Source: JAGMDK01 sp023128695
GTDB lineage: Bacteria > Planctomycetota > Phycisphaerae > UBA1845 > Fen-1342
DNA length: 24,713 bases
Reading direction: 5' to 3'
NCBI GenBank assembly: GCA_030628805.1
Contig: DAOVQG010000029.1
Location: 1-24,713 of the forward strand
Position 1 is the stretch's first letter; each line of letters begins with the position of its first letter. The notes under the pieces were generated by a model, which saw nothing but the letters and a program-made list of their open reading frames with translations, made no database searches and had not been told where the DNA came from. The position numbers and the translations under genes are program-made. Below, piece by piece: positions 14,501-21,995 of the stretch.

Positions 14501-17500
14501 GACGAGGTTGCGGTTGCCGTCGTAGTCGTATTGCGTGGTCGATTGGTCCGGATCGTCCTGGGCGCGGACTTGCTGGAAGACCAGATCGCGTTCGTCGTAC
14601 AGAAGCCGCAAGGTGTTATTCGGCTGAGGATTGACGGTCGCGTTGACCTGGCCGTATTCGATCAGCGTCAGGTTCTCGCTGGCGTCGTACTGGTACTCGG
14701 TAACCACGTCGTGCGAGGGATCGACCTCCTGCGTAGTGCGAATGCGATTATCGAGCAGGTCGTAGTCGTAGGTGGTCGTGAAGTACGGATTCTCGCCGAC
14801 GATCTGGAGATACTCGTCCACGTTCTGCACATCCACGCGCACGAAGTTGTCGTTCGCGTCGAAGTAGTAATCGGACTCGTAGAGAAAGGGACTCGGCGCG
14901 ATGCGGCGCACGACTTGGTTCAAGGCGTTGACGCGGTACTCCGTGCGGTAGCCCTTGGGGTCGATGACGGCCGTGACGTTGCCGACGGAGTCGTATTCAT
15001 ACGTAGTTATGAGGTTAGCCCGCCCATTGTGGACGGTCACCGATTGCACGTATCCAGCGGTGTTGTAGGTGTACTCGGTGAAACCGCCGGTGGAGTTATA
15101 GGATTCGGTTTTTTGGCCCTGCGAGTTCCACGAGACCGTCGGCGTCGTGGAGGGGGGATCAAGAAGCCGTTGACCTTCAGGCTTGAGTATGCATAATACC
15201 GCCCTAGAGCTACCCTTACAGTAGTTCAAGTCTTCACAATCCACTTCGCGGGAGGAGGGTCCGGTTCCCCTGGATTTCCCGTCCGGCGGAGCGGCAGGCG
15301 AGCGTTTGAGGCCGTCGCACGATGCCGGCAACTGGCCGGGCACTTCGCCATCGTACTGCCACTCCGTGACCTTGTCGTTGGGATTGGCGTAGGCCGTGAT
15401 GAAGTTGTAATAGAGCCCATAGGCCCAGCGCTCGCAGATTTCGTCCTGGCCGGCGCCGAGCGGTCCGGGTAGTTGCCGGCGGGTTGCGCGGTTGCCTCGG
15501 GCTCGCGCGTTGGCGTTGTCCGAGTCGAACTGCTGTTCGAGCACGTTACCGTTGGGATATTCGACGCGCGTCAGGAGCGAATCGTCGTTGTATTCGTAGA
15601 GCGTGGTGTATGAGTCGGGGTCAGTTGGGCGGACTTCGCGGTTGGTCTGCTCGATGCGTTTGACCAGCCGATGGCGGGCGTCGTAGAACAAATCCTCGAG
15701 GTTGCCGGCCCGATCGGTGATCGTCGTCAGCATGGTGATGCCGGGGTCCAGGTCATCCAGCTCATACGCGTAGTGATACGTGCCGCCGACGGTCGCGCCG
15801 TCGCCGAGCGTTTGGGCGACGATTCGGTCGAAATCCGGATCATCCGGGTCGGTTGCAGCGGCATAGGTGTTGACCAGATAGTGGCCGCTGATGGGATCGT
15901 ACGTCAGGTCGAGCGGGTCGTTGCGCCGGCCGTCGGTTATCGTCAGCAGGTTGTGATTCAGGCGCTCGTCGACGAAATCTGTCGAGTACGTATACGTCCA
16001 GGTCTTGCCGCTCGCGAAGTCGTTGCCGTTCGGCGTGCCGACGACGGCCGGGTAGGTCACCGCCGTCAAGTCTCCCGCCGGGCTGTATTCGTAGTGAATC
16101 ACGCGGCCACGCGGGTCGTCAACCGCGTACTCGGTCGCGAAATCGATCACGTCAGAGATGTAGCCGTCGGCGTTGTACTCGATATGGACCTGACGGTCGA
16201 CCGGATCGGTAATCGTGATGAGCCGGCCCTGCGCGTCGTAGCTGAACGTCATCTTGTTACCGTAATCGCCACCGTACAGGTCTTCAATTTCCGTGATCTT
16301 GCCGGGGATGTCCGGATCGTCGAGGGCCGCGAGGTGCCATTTCGTGTTGTGCACGAAGGTGACGGTGAACGTGCCGTCGGGGTTTCGGACGATCTCGCGG
16401 AACAGTCCGTCGGCGGTCCAGCGATCCAACTCGCCACAGACGGGCAGATACCGATCGCGGCGGGCATTACCGTCGTGCAGGATCAGATTGTCCGCGCTGC
16501 GTTCGATGTAGATGTTGTACGAGTGGTCCCAGTTGACGCCCATCGGCGTCGTGATCCCCTCGTGCGAGCGGTACTTGCGCTGCCAGACGAAATCCAGGCC
16601 GCGGCCGGGAATGCGCAGGTCCTCCCGCTCGACGTAGAACTCGCCGGAGAAAAGATAGACGTTGTGGCTGTTGGCCTGCTCGATCTCGGTTTGCAGCGTT
16701 TCGCTTACCTGCACTCTGGGAGCCGCGGCCGGGGCGCTCATGGTCGGCGGCTCCAGTCCGACGGCGGCCGGGTCCGGGCCGGTGAAGGCCAGCTGGAAGG
16801 CTGCGAAGTCCGCCAGGTCGACGTCACCATCGCGGTTGGCGTCGAAGACCGGGCAGTTCAACAGTGGATCGGGGGGATAATCCAGGTTCGGCCCCGACAT
16901 GCAGTCAGCGAAGGCCTCCCAGTCCTCCAGGTCGACTGCGCCGTCTTCGTTGTAGTCGAAGCTGGCCTCGCACTCGTCGGGAATGCCGTTGAGGTTGCAA
17001 TCCTGGCTATATCCGCTGTCGATGTCGCACCAGTCAGGAACGCCGTTGTCGTTGCAGTCGTCTTCCAGCCAGATGCACTCGTCGGGAATGCCGTTGAGAT
17101 TGCAGTCTTGACTGTATCCGCTGGCAATGTCGCACTCGTCGGGGATGCCGTTCTCGTTGCAGTCTTGACTGTATCCGCTGGCGACGTCGCACTCATCGGG
17201 AATATTGTTGCCGTTGCAGTCCCCGCACCAGGGCTCACCCGGGCAATCCGCGATATCACACTCGTCCGGGATGCCGTTATCGTTGCAGTCCAAGCTCAAG
17301 CCGCGGGCGATGTCGCAGGCATCCGGGATTCCGTTGGTGTTACAATCGTTCGGATCACACTCGCTATCGTTGCCCATGAAGATGCCGGTGCAGTTCGCCG
17401 CGTCATCCACGAAACAATATGGCGGCTCATCCACGCAGCAGGCCCCCTGCGTGGCGCCGAGCAGGCAGAGGCTCAGATCGAACCATTGCTCGTATAGCTC

Positions 17501-18319
17501 GTTGTACTCGTTCTCGTAGTACGAATAGCCGTCGCCGACCGGCGAGCCAAGCCACTCGAACCAGCAGTCGCCGGGTTCGTCTCCGCCGCTGATCATGATC
17601 CAGCCAGAGCGCAACACGCAGGCCTGATCAAGGGTCGCTCGGTATTCGTAGAGCGTGCCGCTCCAAGGGCAGACAGGTCCGCCTCCCCACTCGTAAACGA
17701 TCCCGGTGGACATCCTCTCAGCCGTGACGGCGTAGGTGTGCGTGGGATCGAGGGCGGGAGCATTGGCATCGTCTTCATGAAACGATACGGTGAACAAGAG
17801 AGAAGGTGCTTCGCACTCACCACCGGAATCCTGCCAGTGGAAGCCCCACCAGATGACCTCCCAGACGTCGTCGGCTACTGAATAGTTCTCGTAACCCGGG
17901 ACATCGCCTACAGGCCGATTGTTTACTGTCGAATCATAAGGCGGCTGACTGAAGAGCGATTCCGCCGGGCAGCCTGGACAGTGGTAATTAGGGTCTGTGC
18001 AGGACTGACCGGAGCCCCACTCGCCGCCATGAACATTGACGCAGTCGTATCTGCTGTAGTCACCGATACAGTCGCCGGCCACGCAACACGCGCCCAGCGG
18101 CACGGGGCATTCGAATGGGGGCGATCCATAGCAGGATTCGCCTTCATACCACTGGCTGAAGGCAAAGTAACCGAGGCATTCGGATTCGGTGAAATCCCCG
18201 TAACACACGTATTCCCATTCTTCCTCTACACAGCATGCGCCCAGCGGCTGTGCTATTGCTGGAACGCTCGTGAAAGCGACGGTAACCAATCCGATTGCGA
18301 GGTGGCGTGAGAGCATCAT
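11588..18319 (-). CDS. Giant secreted RHS/YD-repeat protein with calcium-binding and Cys-rich modules
   Basis: 2243 residues. The start is ATG 18319, with AAGGAG six bases upstream; MMLSRHLAIGLVTVAFTSVPAIA is a signal peptide. Order: three LGACCV/QGACCV Cys modules and a unique Trp/Tyr-rich domain (to ~320); seven DCNxNGIPDECDI-type calcium loops (~325-445); a dockerin-like pair (DYNEDGAVDLEDW, DANRDGDVDLADF); a GEFYVEREDLRIPGRGL start of the RHS shell (~550); then more than thirty YD repeats to ~2100; and the core GRFTEGDVIGTWGD...YVGNNAVSWLDPLGL. Two pieces interrupt the shell: ~1000-1056, and ~1433-1486 with CC...DCCNVEWDSVCAEQV. After DPLGL an ~80-residue tip has Cys pairs, KKKKK and DLDGDGVYD, with no toxin domain I recognise. 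The stop codon comes from a MITE-like element, so the tip may be shortened. Adhesion or contact functions are possible; no immunity gene is seen. Confidence 0.9.
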   Translation of the reverse strand: MMLSRHLAIGLVTVAFTSVPAIAQPLGACCVEEEWEYVCYGDFTESECLGYFAFSQWYEGESCYGSPPFECPVPLGACCVAGDCIGDYSRYDCVNVHGGEWGSGQSCTDPNYHCPGCPAESLFSQPPYDSTVNNRPVGDVPGYENYSVADDVWEVIWWGFHWQDSGGECEAPSLLFTVSFHEDDANAPALDPTHTYAVTAERMSTGIVYEWGGGPVCPWSGTLYEYRATLDQACVLRSGWIMISGGDEPGDCWFEWLGSPVGDGYSYYENEYNELYEQWFDLSLCLLGATQGACCVDEPPYCFVDDAANCTGIFMGNDSECDPNDCNTNGIPDACDIARGLSLDCNDNGIPDECDIADCPGEPWCGDCNGNNIPDECDVASGYSQDCNENGIPDECDIASGYSQDCNLNGIPDECIWLEDDCNDNGVPDWCDIDSGYSQDCNLNGIPDECEASFDYNEDGAVDLEDWEAFADCMSGPNLDYPPDPLLNCPVFDANRDGDVDLADFAAFQLAFTGPDPAAVGLEPPTMSAPAAAPRVQVSETLQTEIEQANSHNVYLFSGEFYVEREDLRIPGRGLDFVWQRKYRSHEGITTPMGVNWDHSYNIYIERSADNLILHDGNARRDRYLPVCGELDRWTADGLFREIVRNPDGTFTVTFVHNTKWHLAALDDPDIPGKITEIEDLYGGDYGNKMTFSYDAQGRLITITDPVDRQVHIEYNADGYISDVIDFATEYAVDDPRGRVIHYEYSPAGDLTAVTYPAVVGTPNGNDFASGKTWTYTYSTDFVDERLNHNLLTITDGRRNDPLDLTYDPISGHYLVNTYAAATDPDDPDFDRIVAQTLGDGATVGGTYHYAYELDDLDPGITMLTTITDRAGNLEDLFYDARHRLVKRIEQTNREVRPTDPDSYTTLYEYNDDSLLTRVEYPNGNVLEQQFDSDNANARARGNRATRRQLPGPLGAGQDEICERWAYGLYYNFITAYANPNDKVTEWQYDGEVPGQLPASCDGLKRSPAAPPDGKSRGTGPSSREVDCEDLNYCKGSSRAVLCILKPEGQRLLDPPSTTPTVSWNSQGQKTESYNSTGGFTEYTYNTAGYVQSVTVHNGRANLITTYEYDSVGNVTAVIDPKGYRTEYRVNALNQVVRRIAPSPFLYESDYYFDANDNFVRVDVQNVDEYLQIVGENPYFTTTYDYDLLDNRIRTTQEVDPSHDVVTEYQYDASENLTLIEYGQVNATVNPQPNNTLRLLYDERDLVFQQVRAQDDPDQSTTQYDYDGNRNLVTRSVGIEGTPRDHAYQYDGYNRMWSSNGQAYLDPMGNVTSYEYDAAGNLITTQINGERIDVVGSAGNELLSEVINSYDAWNRVHARERWFDPGYATLNILSSDASQVILTHDDNEHLYEFAYDDVNRRNVVLDPRGNRHDLTYDDNSNVVTIVEKVASVEHNCCETGHGAGCSDPDIAACVCAEYPDCCNVEWDSVCAEQVEQLGCGLCFEPETFTTTNTYDELNRLATTTDNAGNVQYYLYDSRNNRVLHVNAAGHQTRYVYDGLGRLVQTIRDMDGDGANVGDADDIITSQTWDDSSRLIAQTDDNGNATQYTHDALNRRTAIDYADDTAKTFVYDVHGNVTQSTDANGSVVTNTYDLLDRLTDRIITIDPASGVSSDTTWEQYKYDGLSRIVYAANGNDSGTGSVVERIYDSLNNVVVETLSIAAGPDQTVAATYDGVGNLLASTYPGGRVVTFTYDPLDRIATVSDAVPADIATYRYIGNRVAERDYSNNTRLTYSYDPLQYVRQVAGTLHQFDPDGTPTTLDNRTYTWGAGCCTSSHNKTSRTNALTGVTHNYYYDPANRMVRTIVAGSLIPDPPAYDPANPHGYDRDTLYDLDGVHNRTDVAETGTLPSVPGEYVGPYTMDPTLPDPADYQMNQYTTLPPDEHQYDANGNLTVRTDTGGTPPLAGITYDYANRMVEYMDNASIPAGQRHEYKYDCFGRRIAKIIDADGLNGGPTETRFIYGGQLQWQVYEEQDNATPVPNTLATYVYGNYIDEVLTMQRSGTDYYYHTDDMFNVMAVTDDTATLVERYEYADYGQPQFMDAAWNDIGQSSIANAYLFTGRRYDAETGLYHYRTRDLDPEAGRFTEGDVIGTWGDRLNLGNALTYVGNNAVSWLDPLGLQCDPSSQCCEPEPADDCDPSTQSCEGNPPEPEKKKKKTPKPPKRVIGRWGGTYDVYDLDGDGVYDTYWRIKPDGRPGRPQKLEREA

Positions 18320-18856
18320 CGTATTCTCCTTTGAAGGTCCTTCCACAGAATCTGCGGATAGGTGCTGGGATTCTGTCCCAGACCCCGGAATTTATTAGGG
18401 CAAAGGCCCCGGTGCCCCCGGCCAGGACCGCAGGCACGTTTCCACACGCTGAACCGCCTATCTCGTCGAGAGGCGGCTTGCCCCGCAGTGAAGTCGGGAG
18501 CGCGTCTCGGTGAGGTCGGGTCCGCGTAGCTGGCGTACTCGGGCCGCGTAGGCAGCCTACGCAGACCCGACACCTGTTGAACTCGACGCCGACACCTGTT
18601 GAAAGCGACGCCGACACCCAGCTTGGAGGCGGACGTCGGCGCCAAGTAAGGCGCCGGAATCGACTTCAGCTTGGAAACGGTCTCTGCGAAGCCCATTTTG
18701 TCTCGCAGCTTGCCTAAATTGCCTATTTTGCCAGGGCCGAACGTCCGAAAACCGGTTTCCGGGCCGCTAGCAGCCTTCAGCTATCAGCCTTCAGCCGTTG
18801 GCTCTGGCTGACTGCTTCTCTGCGGCCTCCGCGTGCTCCGCGGTAAGTCGTTTCGG
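18320..18856. other. Intergenic region with small repeats, no gene
   Basis: Between the RHS start and the end of the HU-like gene. It holds a hairpin near the RHS start (ctggga-ttctg-tcccag, about 18364-18380), a gcgtagg-cag-cctacgc hairpin (about 18546-18562), two tandem 22-bp units beginning cgacacctgttgaa (18568-18611), a ggcgcc-aagtaa-ggcgcc hairpin, and cagccttcag repeated near 18773-18798. I saw no convincing -35/-10 pair for the RHS gene and no coding sequence. Confidence 0.6.
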
Positions 18857-19567
18857 CTAGGCCGTCAACGGCGCGTCGAGGCGGCCGCTGCGGAGTTCGC
18901 GGGCCGCCGTGCCGGTGCCCATTCTGGCCCGGACCTCCAGGTGATGCGTCCCCGCAGCCAGCCCCGCCGGCACCAGGAAGACGAGCTGCGAGGGCTTGTT
19001 CTTCTGGACAACCGTCACCTCGGTCTCGCCGCCGGCGTCGGCCACGAAGTAGAGGCCCTCGTCGGACTCCTGGGGATCGAACTTCAGCCGGCTGCCCGAA
19101 AGCTGGCCGATGTTGCCGGGCGTGACCTGGTCGTTGGTCGTGTCGGAGCCCACGTCGCGGTACTCGACCGGGTTCGGCGACGGCTTGACCGCCTCGACCG
19201 TCTCGACCGTCGCCCCGACCCGCAGATCCTCACGCAACTCGGAGCCGGGATTGGACCCCACGTCCACGCGGTGCCTTGCCTCGTCGAAACTGTCGGTCGG
19301 GCCGCTGAAGATGCCCTTGATCCGCGGGAAGAACTCGACCATCCCGAAGTAGTTGACGCGCTGGCCCTGCTGGACCCGCCGCAGGCAGGCCAGCTTGAGG
19401 GCCGCGGTCACCGCCAGGATGTCCGGCTTGTTGACGGTCGTGCCCTGGTCCACGATGTCCTGGACCAGGTCATCGCCGTCGGCACTGCCGCTGATCTGGA
19501 CGATCGCCGCGTAGTCGTCCGGGTCGGCGGTGATGTTGTTCTCGAAAAGGGCGTACTTGATGGGCAT
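18857..19567 (-). CDS. HU-like DNA-binding protein with C-terminal DUF4469 Ig-like domain
   Basis: 236 residues. The N-terminal part (MPIKYALFENNITADPDDYA through VNYFGMVEFFPRIKGIFSGP to ~110) has the layout of the HU/IHF-like family: a repeated-helix region, then a beta-arm segment. Residues ~125-225 (KPSPNPVEYRDV...LVFLVPAGLAAGTHHLEVRA...LRSGRLDAPLT) match the DUF4469 Ig-like domain style of Bacteroidetes and planctomycete HU-like proteins. Presumed role: binding or architecture of chromosomal DNA. The start is secure: AAGGAG seven bases upstream and a good promoter at 19601-19629. Monocistronic in appearance. Confidence 0.8.
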   Translation of the reverse strand: MPIKYALFENNITADPDDYAAIVQISGSADGDDLVQDIVDQGTTVNKPDILAVTAALKLACLRRVQQGQRVNYFGMVEFFPRIKGIFSGPTDSFDEARHRVDVGSNPGSELREDLRVGATVETVEAVKPSPNPVEYRDVGSDTTNDQVTPGNIGQLSGSRLKFDPQESDEGLYFVADAGGETEVTVVQKNKPSQLVFLVPAGLAAGTHHLEVRARMGTGTAARELRSGRLDAPLTA

Positions 19568-19600
19568 TGGCTCGCTCCTTAAAAAATAGATTGGCGAATC

Positions 19601-19629
19601 ATTATAGGTCTTGCGGCGGAGTCCGACAA
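19601..19629 (-). promoter_or_regulatory. Sigma70-type promoter for the HU-like gene
   Basis: On the minus strand, TTGTCG (19624-19629) and a perfect TATAAT (19601-19606) are 17 bp apart. Leader about 28 nt, with AAGGAG at 19575-19580 before the ATG at 19567. Confidence 0.65.
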
Positions 19630-19690
19630 GCCCGGTGATGGCCTGTATTCTGCGGCCGGCTGACCGCTGAAAGCTGATCGCTTTGTGGCA

Positions 19691-21538
19691 TCAGGCGTGA
19701 ATCAGCAAGGTGGACTCGGTCGGGAGGTTGTCGGCCACGCCGGCGATGACGTCGCCGCGGAGGGCCCGCAGGACGCCGGCCCGGCGCGAGACGCCGAGCA
19801 TGACCAGGTCGACGGCATAGGTGGCGGAAAAGTCGAGGATCACGTACGCCGGATCGCGGCTGACCGAGTAAATCGGCTGCATCGGCACGCCGTACTCGCG
19901 GGCCAGGTTCTCCGCGTGGCGGAAGAGAGCGGAGGCCTCGATATCCTCCTCCGGCGTCATGGGGTGTGCTTGCCCGGGGAAGAGGACGGCGATGTCGCGG
20001 ACGTAAAGCACGAAGATGTTCGCCGCCCGCCGACGAGCTTCGTCAAACGCGAAACGTAACAGTTTCAGATTCCTGCGGCTGGCGACCAGGAGGCGTCCCT
20101 TGTCCGGATCAAACGGGAGCAACTCGCCGGTCGGGGCTTCCGCCGCCGCCGCTAGGGCGGGTACCGCTTCGGCCGGGACCGGCACGCGGACCGGGATGCG
20201 CCGGGCGATAAACCGCAGCGTCAGACCGGCCGCCAGCATGACAGTGATAAAGATTAGCGCCGGCCTGTTGGTGACGGCAATCGTGATCCAGATCGTCAGC
20301 AGAATCCCGCCCAGGAACCACATGCCGGTGCGTTCGAGCAGCTTGATATTCAGCTTGCGGTTGACGGCACACGAGCCGAGGTTGATGACGATCGCCCCGA
20401 CCACGCCGATGGCGTACAGCTTCGCGAGGGACTGAAGCGTCCCTTCTCCGAGCCCGGCGGAGATCGCCGTCACCAGACCCGCCAGCGTGCAGGCCACGAT
20501 TAGGCCGTAGACCGGCACGCCGAACTGGTTGATGCGGGAAAACAGCGGCGGCATTTCCCGGTCGCGGCTCATCGCGTACTGGATGCTGATCATCGCGATG
20601 ATGGCGGTGTTCGTCGCGGACAGCAGCAGCAGGCCGAAGATGATGCTGGCGACCGCGGAAAAGCCCGGGATGAACCCCACGTATTCTTTCGCGACGACTT
20701 CCAGTACGTGCTCGGTGAGCTCGTGGTCGTGGGCGGTCACCGCGGACGGGTCCTTGTCCGCGATGTCCGCGATCACGCCGACTTCGGACAGACCGGGCAA
20801 GCTGCAAACGATGACCACCAATATGAGATTGAGCAGGACCACCTCGCCGATCACCGGCCAGATGGCCATTTTCGAGGTGCGTTTGACCGGCTGCACCATG
20901 ATGCCGGTCATGTTGGCGATCGACTCGACGCCTGACAGCGCCAGCACGACGAAGACGAGGTTCTGCCACATACGGGAGATGGGCACGCTCGGGGCTTGTG
21001 TTGTGAATGCGCGCCAGCCTTCGGGGAAATGCTGGATGGTGAACACGGCGAGCAGAAATGTGATCCCAATTGCCGCGAGCGCGACGACCAACGCGAACGC
21101 GCCGGCCCGCTTGGGTCCGACCCAGTTCAGGGCGCCGATCAGCCCGATCGCGATAATCGTGAACCATGGAGCCAACTCGCGGGCCATGCCGAGGGGGATG
21201 CCGATGTAGATCACCGCCACATACGTCGAGATCGCCGCTGTGACGACGTAGTTGGCCATCAGCAGGATGGCCCCCACCGCGCCCAGCGTCGGGTGCAACA
21301 TCCGGCCGGAGGAATACACCCCTCCGCCGTCCGGCTGCACGCGGCAGATGACCGTGTAGGCCCACCCGACGGCGATGACCAGCGCACAGATGGCCGCCAC
21401 GTAATACGGGGCCGCCAGACCGGCATAGAACAACGCCAACCCGAGCACGTAAAAACGGCTGGTACCCAGATCGCCGAAGAACATCGGTCCGGCGAGGTAC
21501 CAACGGAGGTCCCGGGGTCGGTCGTGTCGAACCAGCAT
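19691..21538 (-). CDS. APC-superfamily amino-acid permease fused to a universal stress protein domain
   Basis: 615 residues. The first ~440 contain about twelve membrane helices with APC landmarks: FFGDLGTSRFYVLG at helix 1, a PDGGGVYSSGR segment, GVESIANMTGIMVQPVKRTSK at helix 6, and SATNTAIIAMISIQYAMSRDREMPPLF. After an Ala/Pro-rich linker, residues ~475-615 form a UspA-like cytoplasmic domain (GRLLVASRRNLKLLRFAFDE through DLVMLGVSRRAGVLRALRGD). The usual nucleotide motif GxxGx9G(S/T) is altered: the last Gly is followed by Asp (RGDV), so ATP binding is uncertain. The start is ATG 21538; a TTG at 21556 is possible. Substrate unknown; the Usp domain may gate transport by energy state (inference). 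Confidence 0.85.
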   Translation of the reverse strand: MLVRHDRPRDLRWYLAGPMFFGDLGTSRFYVLGLALFYAGLAAPYYVAAICALVIAVGWAYTVICRVQPDGGGVYSSGRMLHPTLGAVGAILLMANYVVTAAISTYVAVIYIGIPLGMARELAPWFTIIAIGLIGALNWVGPKRAGAFALVVALAAIGITFLLAVFTIQHFPEGWRAFTTQAPSVPISRMWQNLVFVVLALSGVESIANMTGIMVQPVKRTSKMAIWPVIGEVVLLNLILVVIVCSLPGLSEVGVIADIADKDPSAVTAHDHELTEHVLEVVAKEYVGFIPGFSAVASIIFGLLLLSATNTAIIAMISIQYAMSRDREMPPLFSRINQFGVPVYGLIVACTLAGLVTAISAGLGEGTLQSLAKLYAIGVVGAIVINLGSCAVNRKLNIKLLERTGMWFLGGILLTIWITIAVTNRPALIFITVMLAAGLTLRFIARRIPVRVPVPAEAVPALAAAAEAPTGELLPFDPDKGRLLVASRRNLKLLRFAFDEARRRAANIFVLYVRDIAVLFPGQAHPMTPEEDIEASALFRHAENLAREYGVPMQPIYSVSRDPAYVILDFSATYAVDLVMLGVSRRAGVLRALRGDVIAGVADNLPTESTLLIHA

Positions 21539-21654
21539 GACGAGAAAAGGCTCCAACCAGCCCAGCCTGCGCCGCCCGCGCCGGCGGCGATAAGAGCGTT
21601 ATCATAGGCTGGATGTCAGCCCTTGTTCAAGCCGCGCCGCGGGGAGAAGCAAGT

Positions 21655-21771
21655 GCCGGGTGGGCGTCAGGAAAGTGGGTAAACCGGTGGGGCGGCCCTC
21701 CGTGGCCGCCATCGGTCCGTACTGGCGGGCACGGAGGCCCGCCCCACCCACTATGTTGACGCTCATCCCCA
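21655..21771 (-). repeat. Palindromic repeat Q, intergenic copy
   Basis: Reverse-complement match to 8209-8325 inside the second glycosyltransferase gene, about 112 of 117 positions. The arms at 21686-21710 and 21724-21748 pair over 25 nt with two mismatches around a 13-nt loop. It lies in the gap between divergently transcribed genes. Confidence 0.85.
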
Positions 21772-21773
21772 AG

Positions 21774-21887
21774 TGCCGCTGGTGCGAGAATCCTTTCTCG
21801 CACCCCTCTCAGCAGGCATCCTTGGGTGCGAGATAGGAATCACGCACCAGCAGTGTGTGCGAGATGGGAATCACGCACCAGCGTGCA
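21774..21887. repeat. Shared hairpin and 31-bp tandem pair
   Basis: ggtgcgagaa-tcct-ttctcgcacc (21781-21804) lies in a 32-bp stretch identical to the reverse complement of 10971-11002. It is followed by two near-identical 31-bp units at 21826-21856 and 21857-21887 (gtgcgagatRggaatcacgc core), which look like decayed derivatives of the hairpin. Confidence 0.75.
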
Positions 21888-21910
21888 GCGTGACATTATT
21901 AAAAGAGCAA

Positions 21911-21939
21911 TTGAGGATGTGAGGATTTGCGACTCTAAT
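21911..21939 (+). promoter_or_regulatory. Sigma70-type promoter for the SerA-like gene
   Basis: TTGAGG (21911-21916) and TCTAAT (21934-21939) separated by 17 bp, in a locally AT-richer stretch. It predicts a leader of about 50 nt before the ATG at 21996. Confidence 0.45.
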
Positions 21940-21995
21940 ACGCTGCATTGCGCCTGTGTTCGAGACCCGCACCTCGTCGCGAGGAGATGGCTGCC

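Noticed and set aside
12416..17497. Long plus-strand frames opposite the RHS gene (up to 608 residues)
   Set aside because: Antisense of YD repeats, rich in Val/Arg/Asp with no domain; the minus strand has a continuous recognisable protein.
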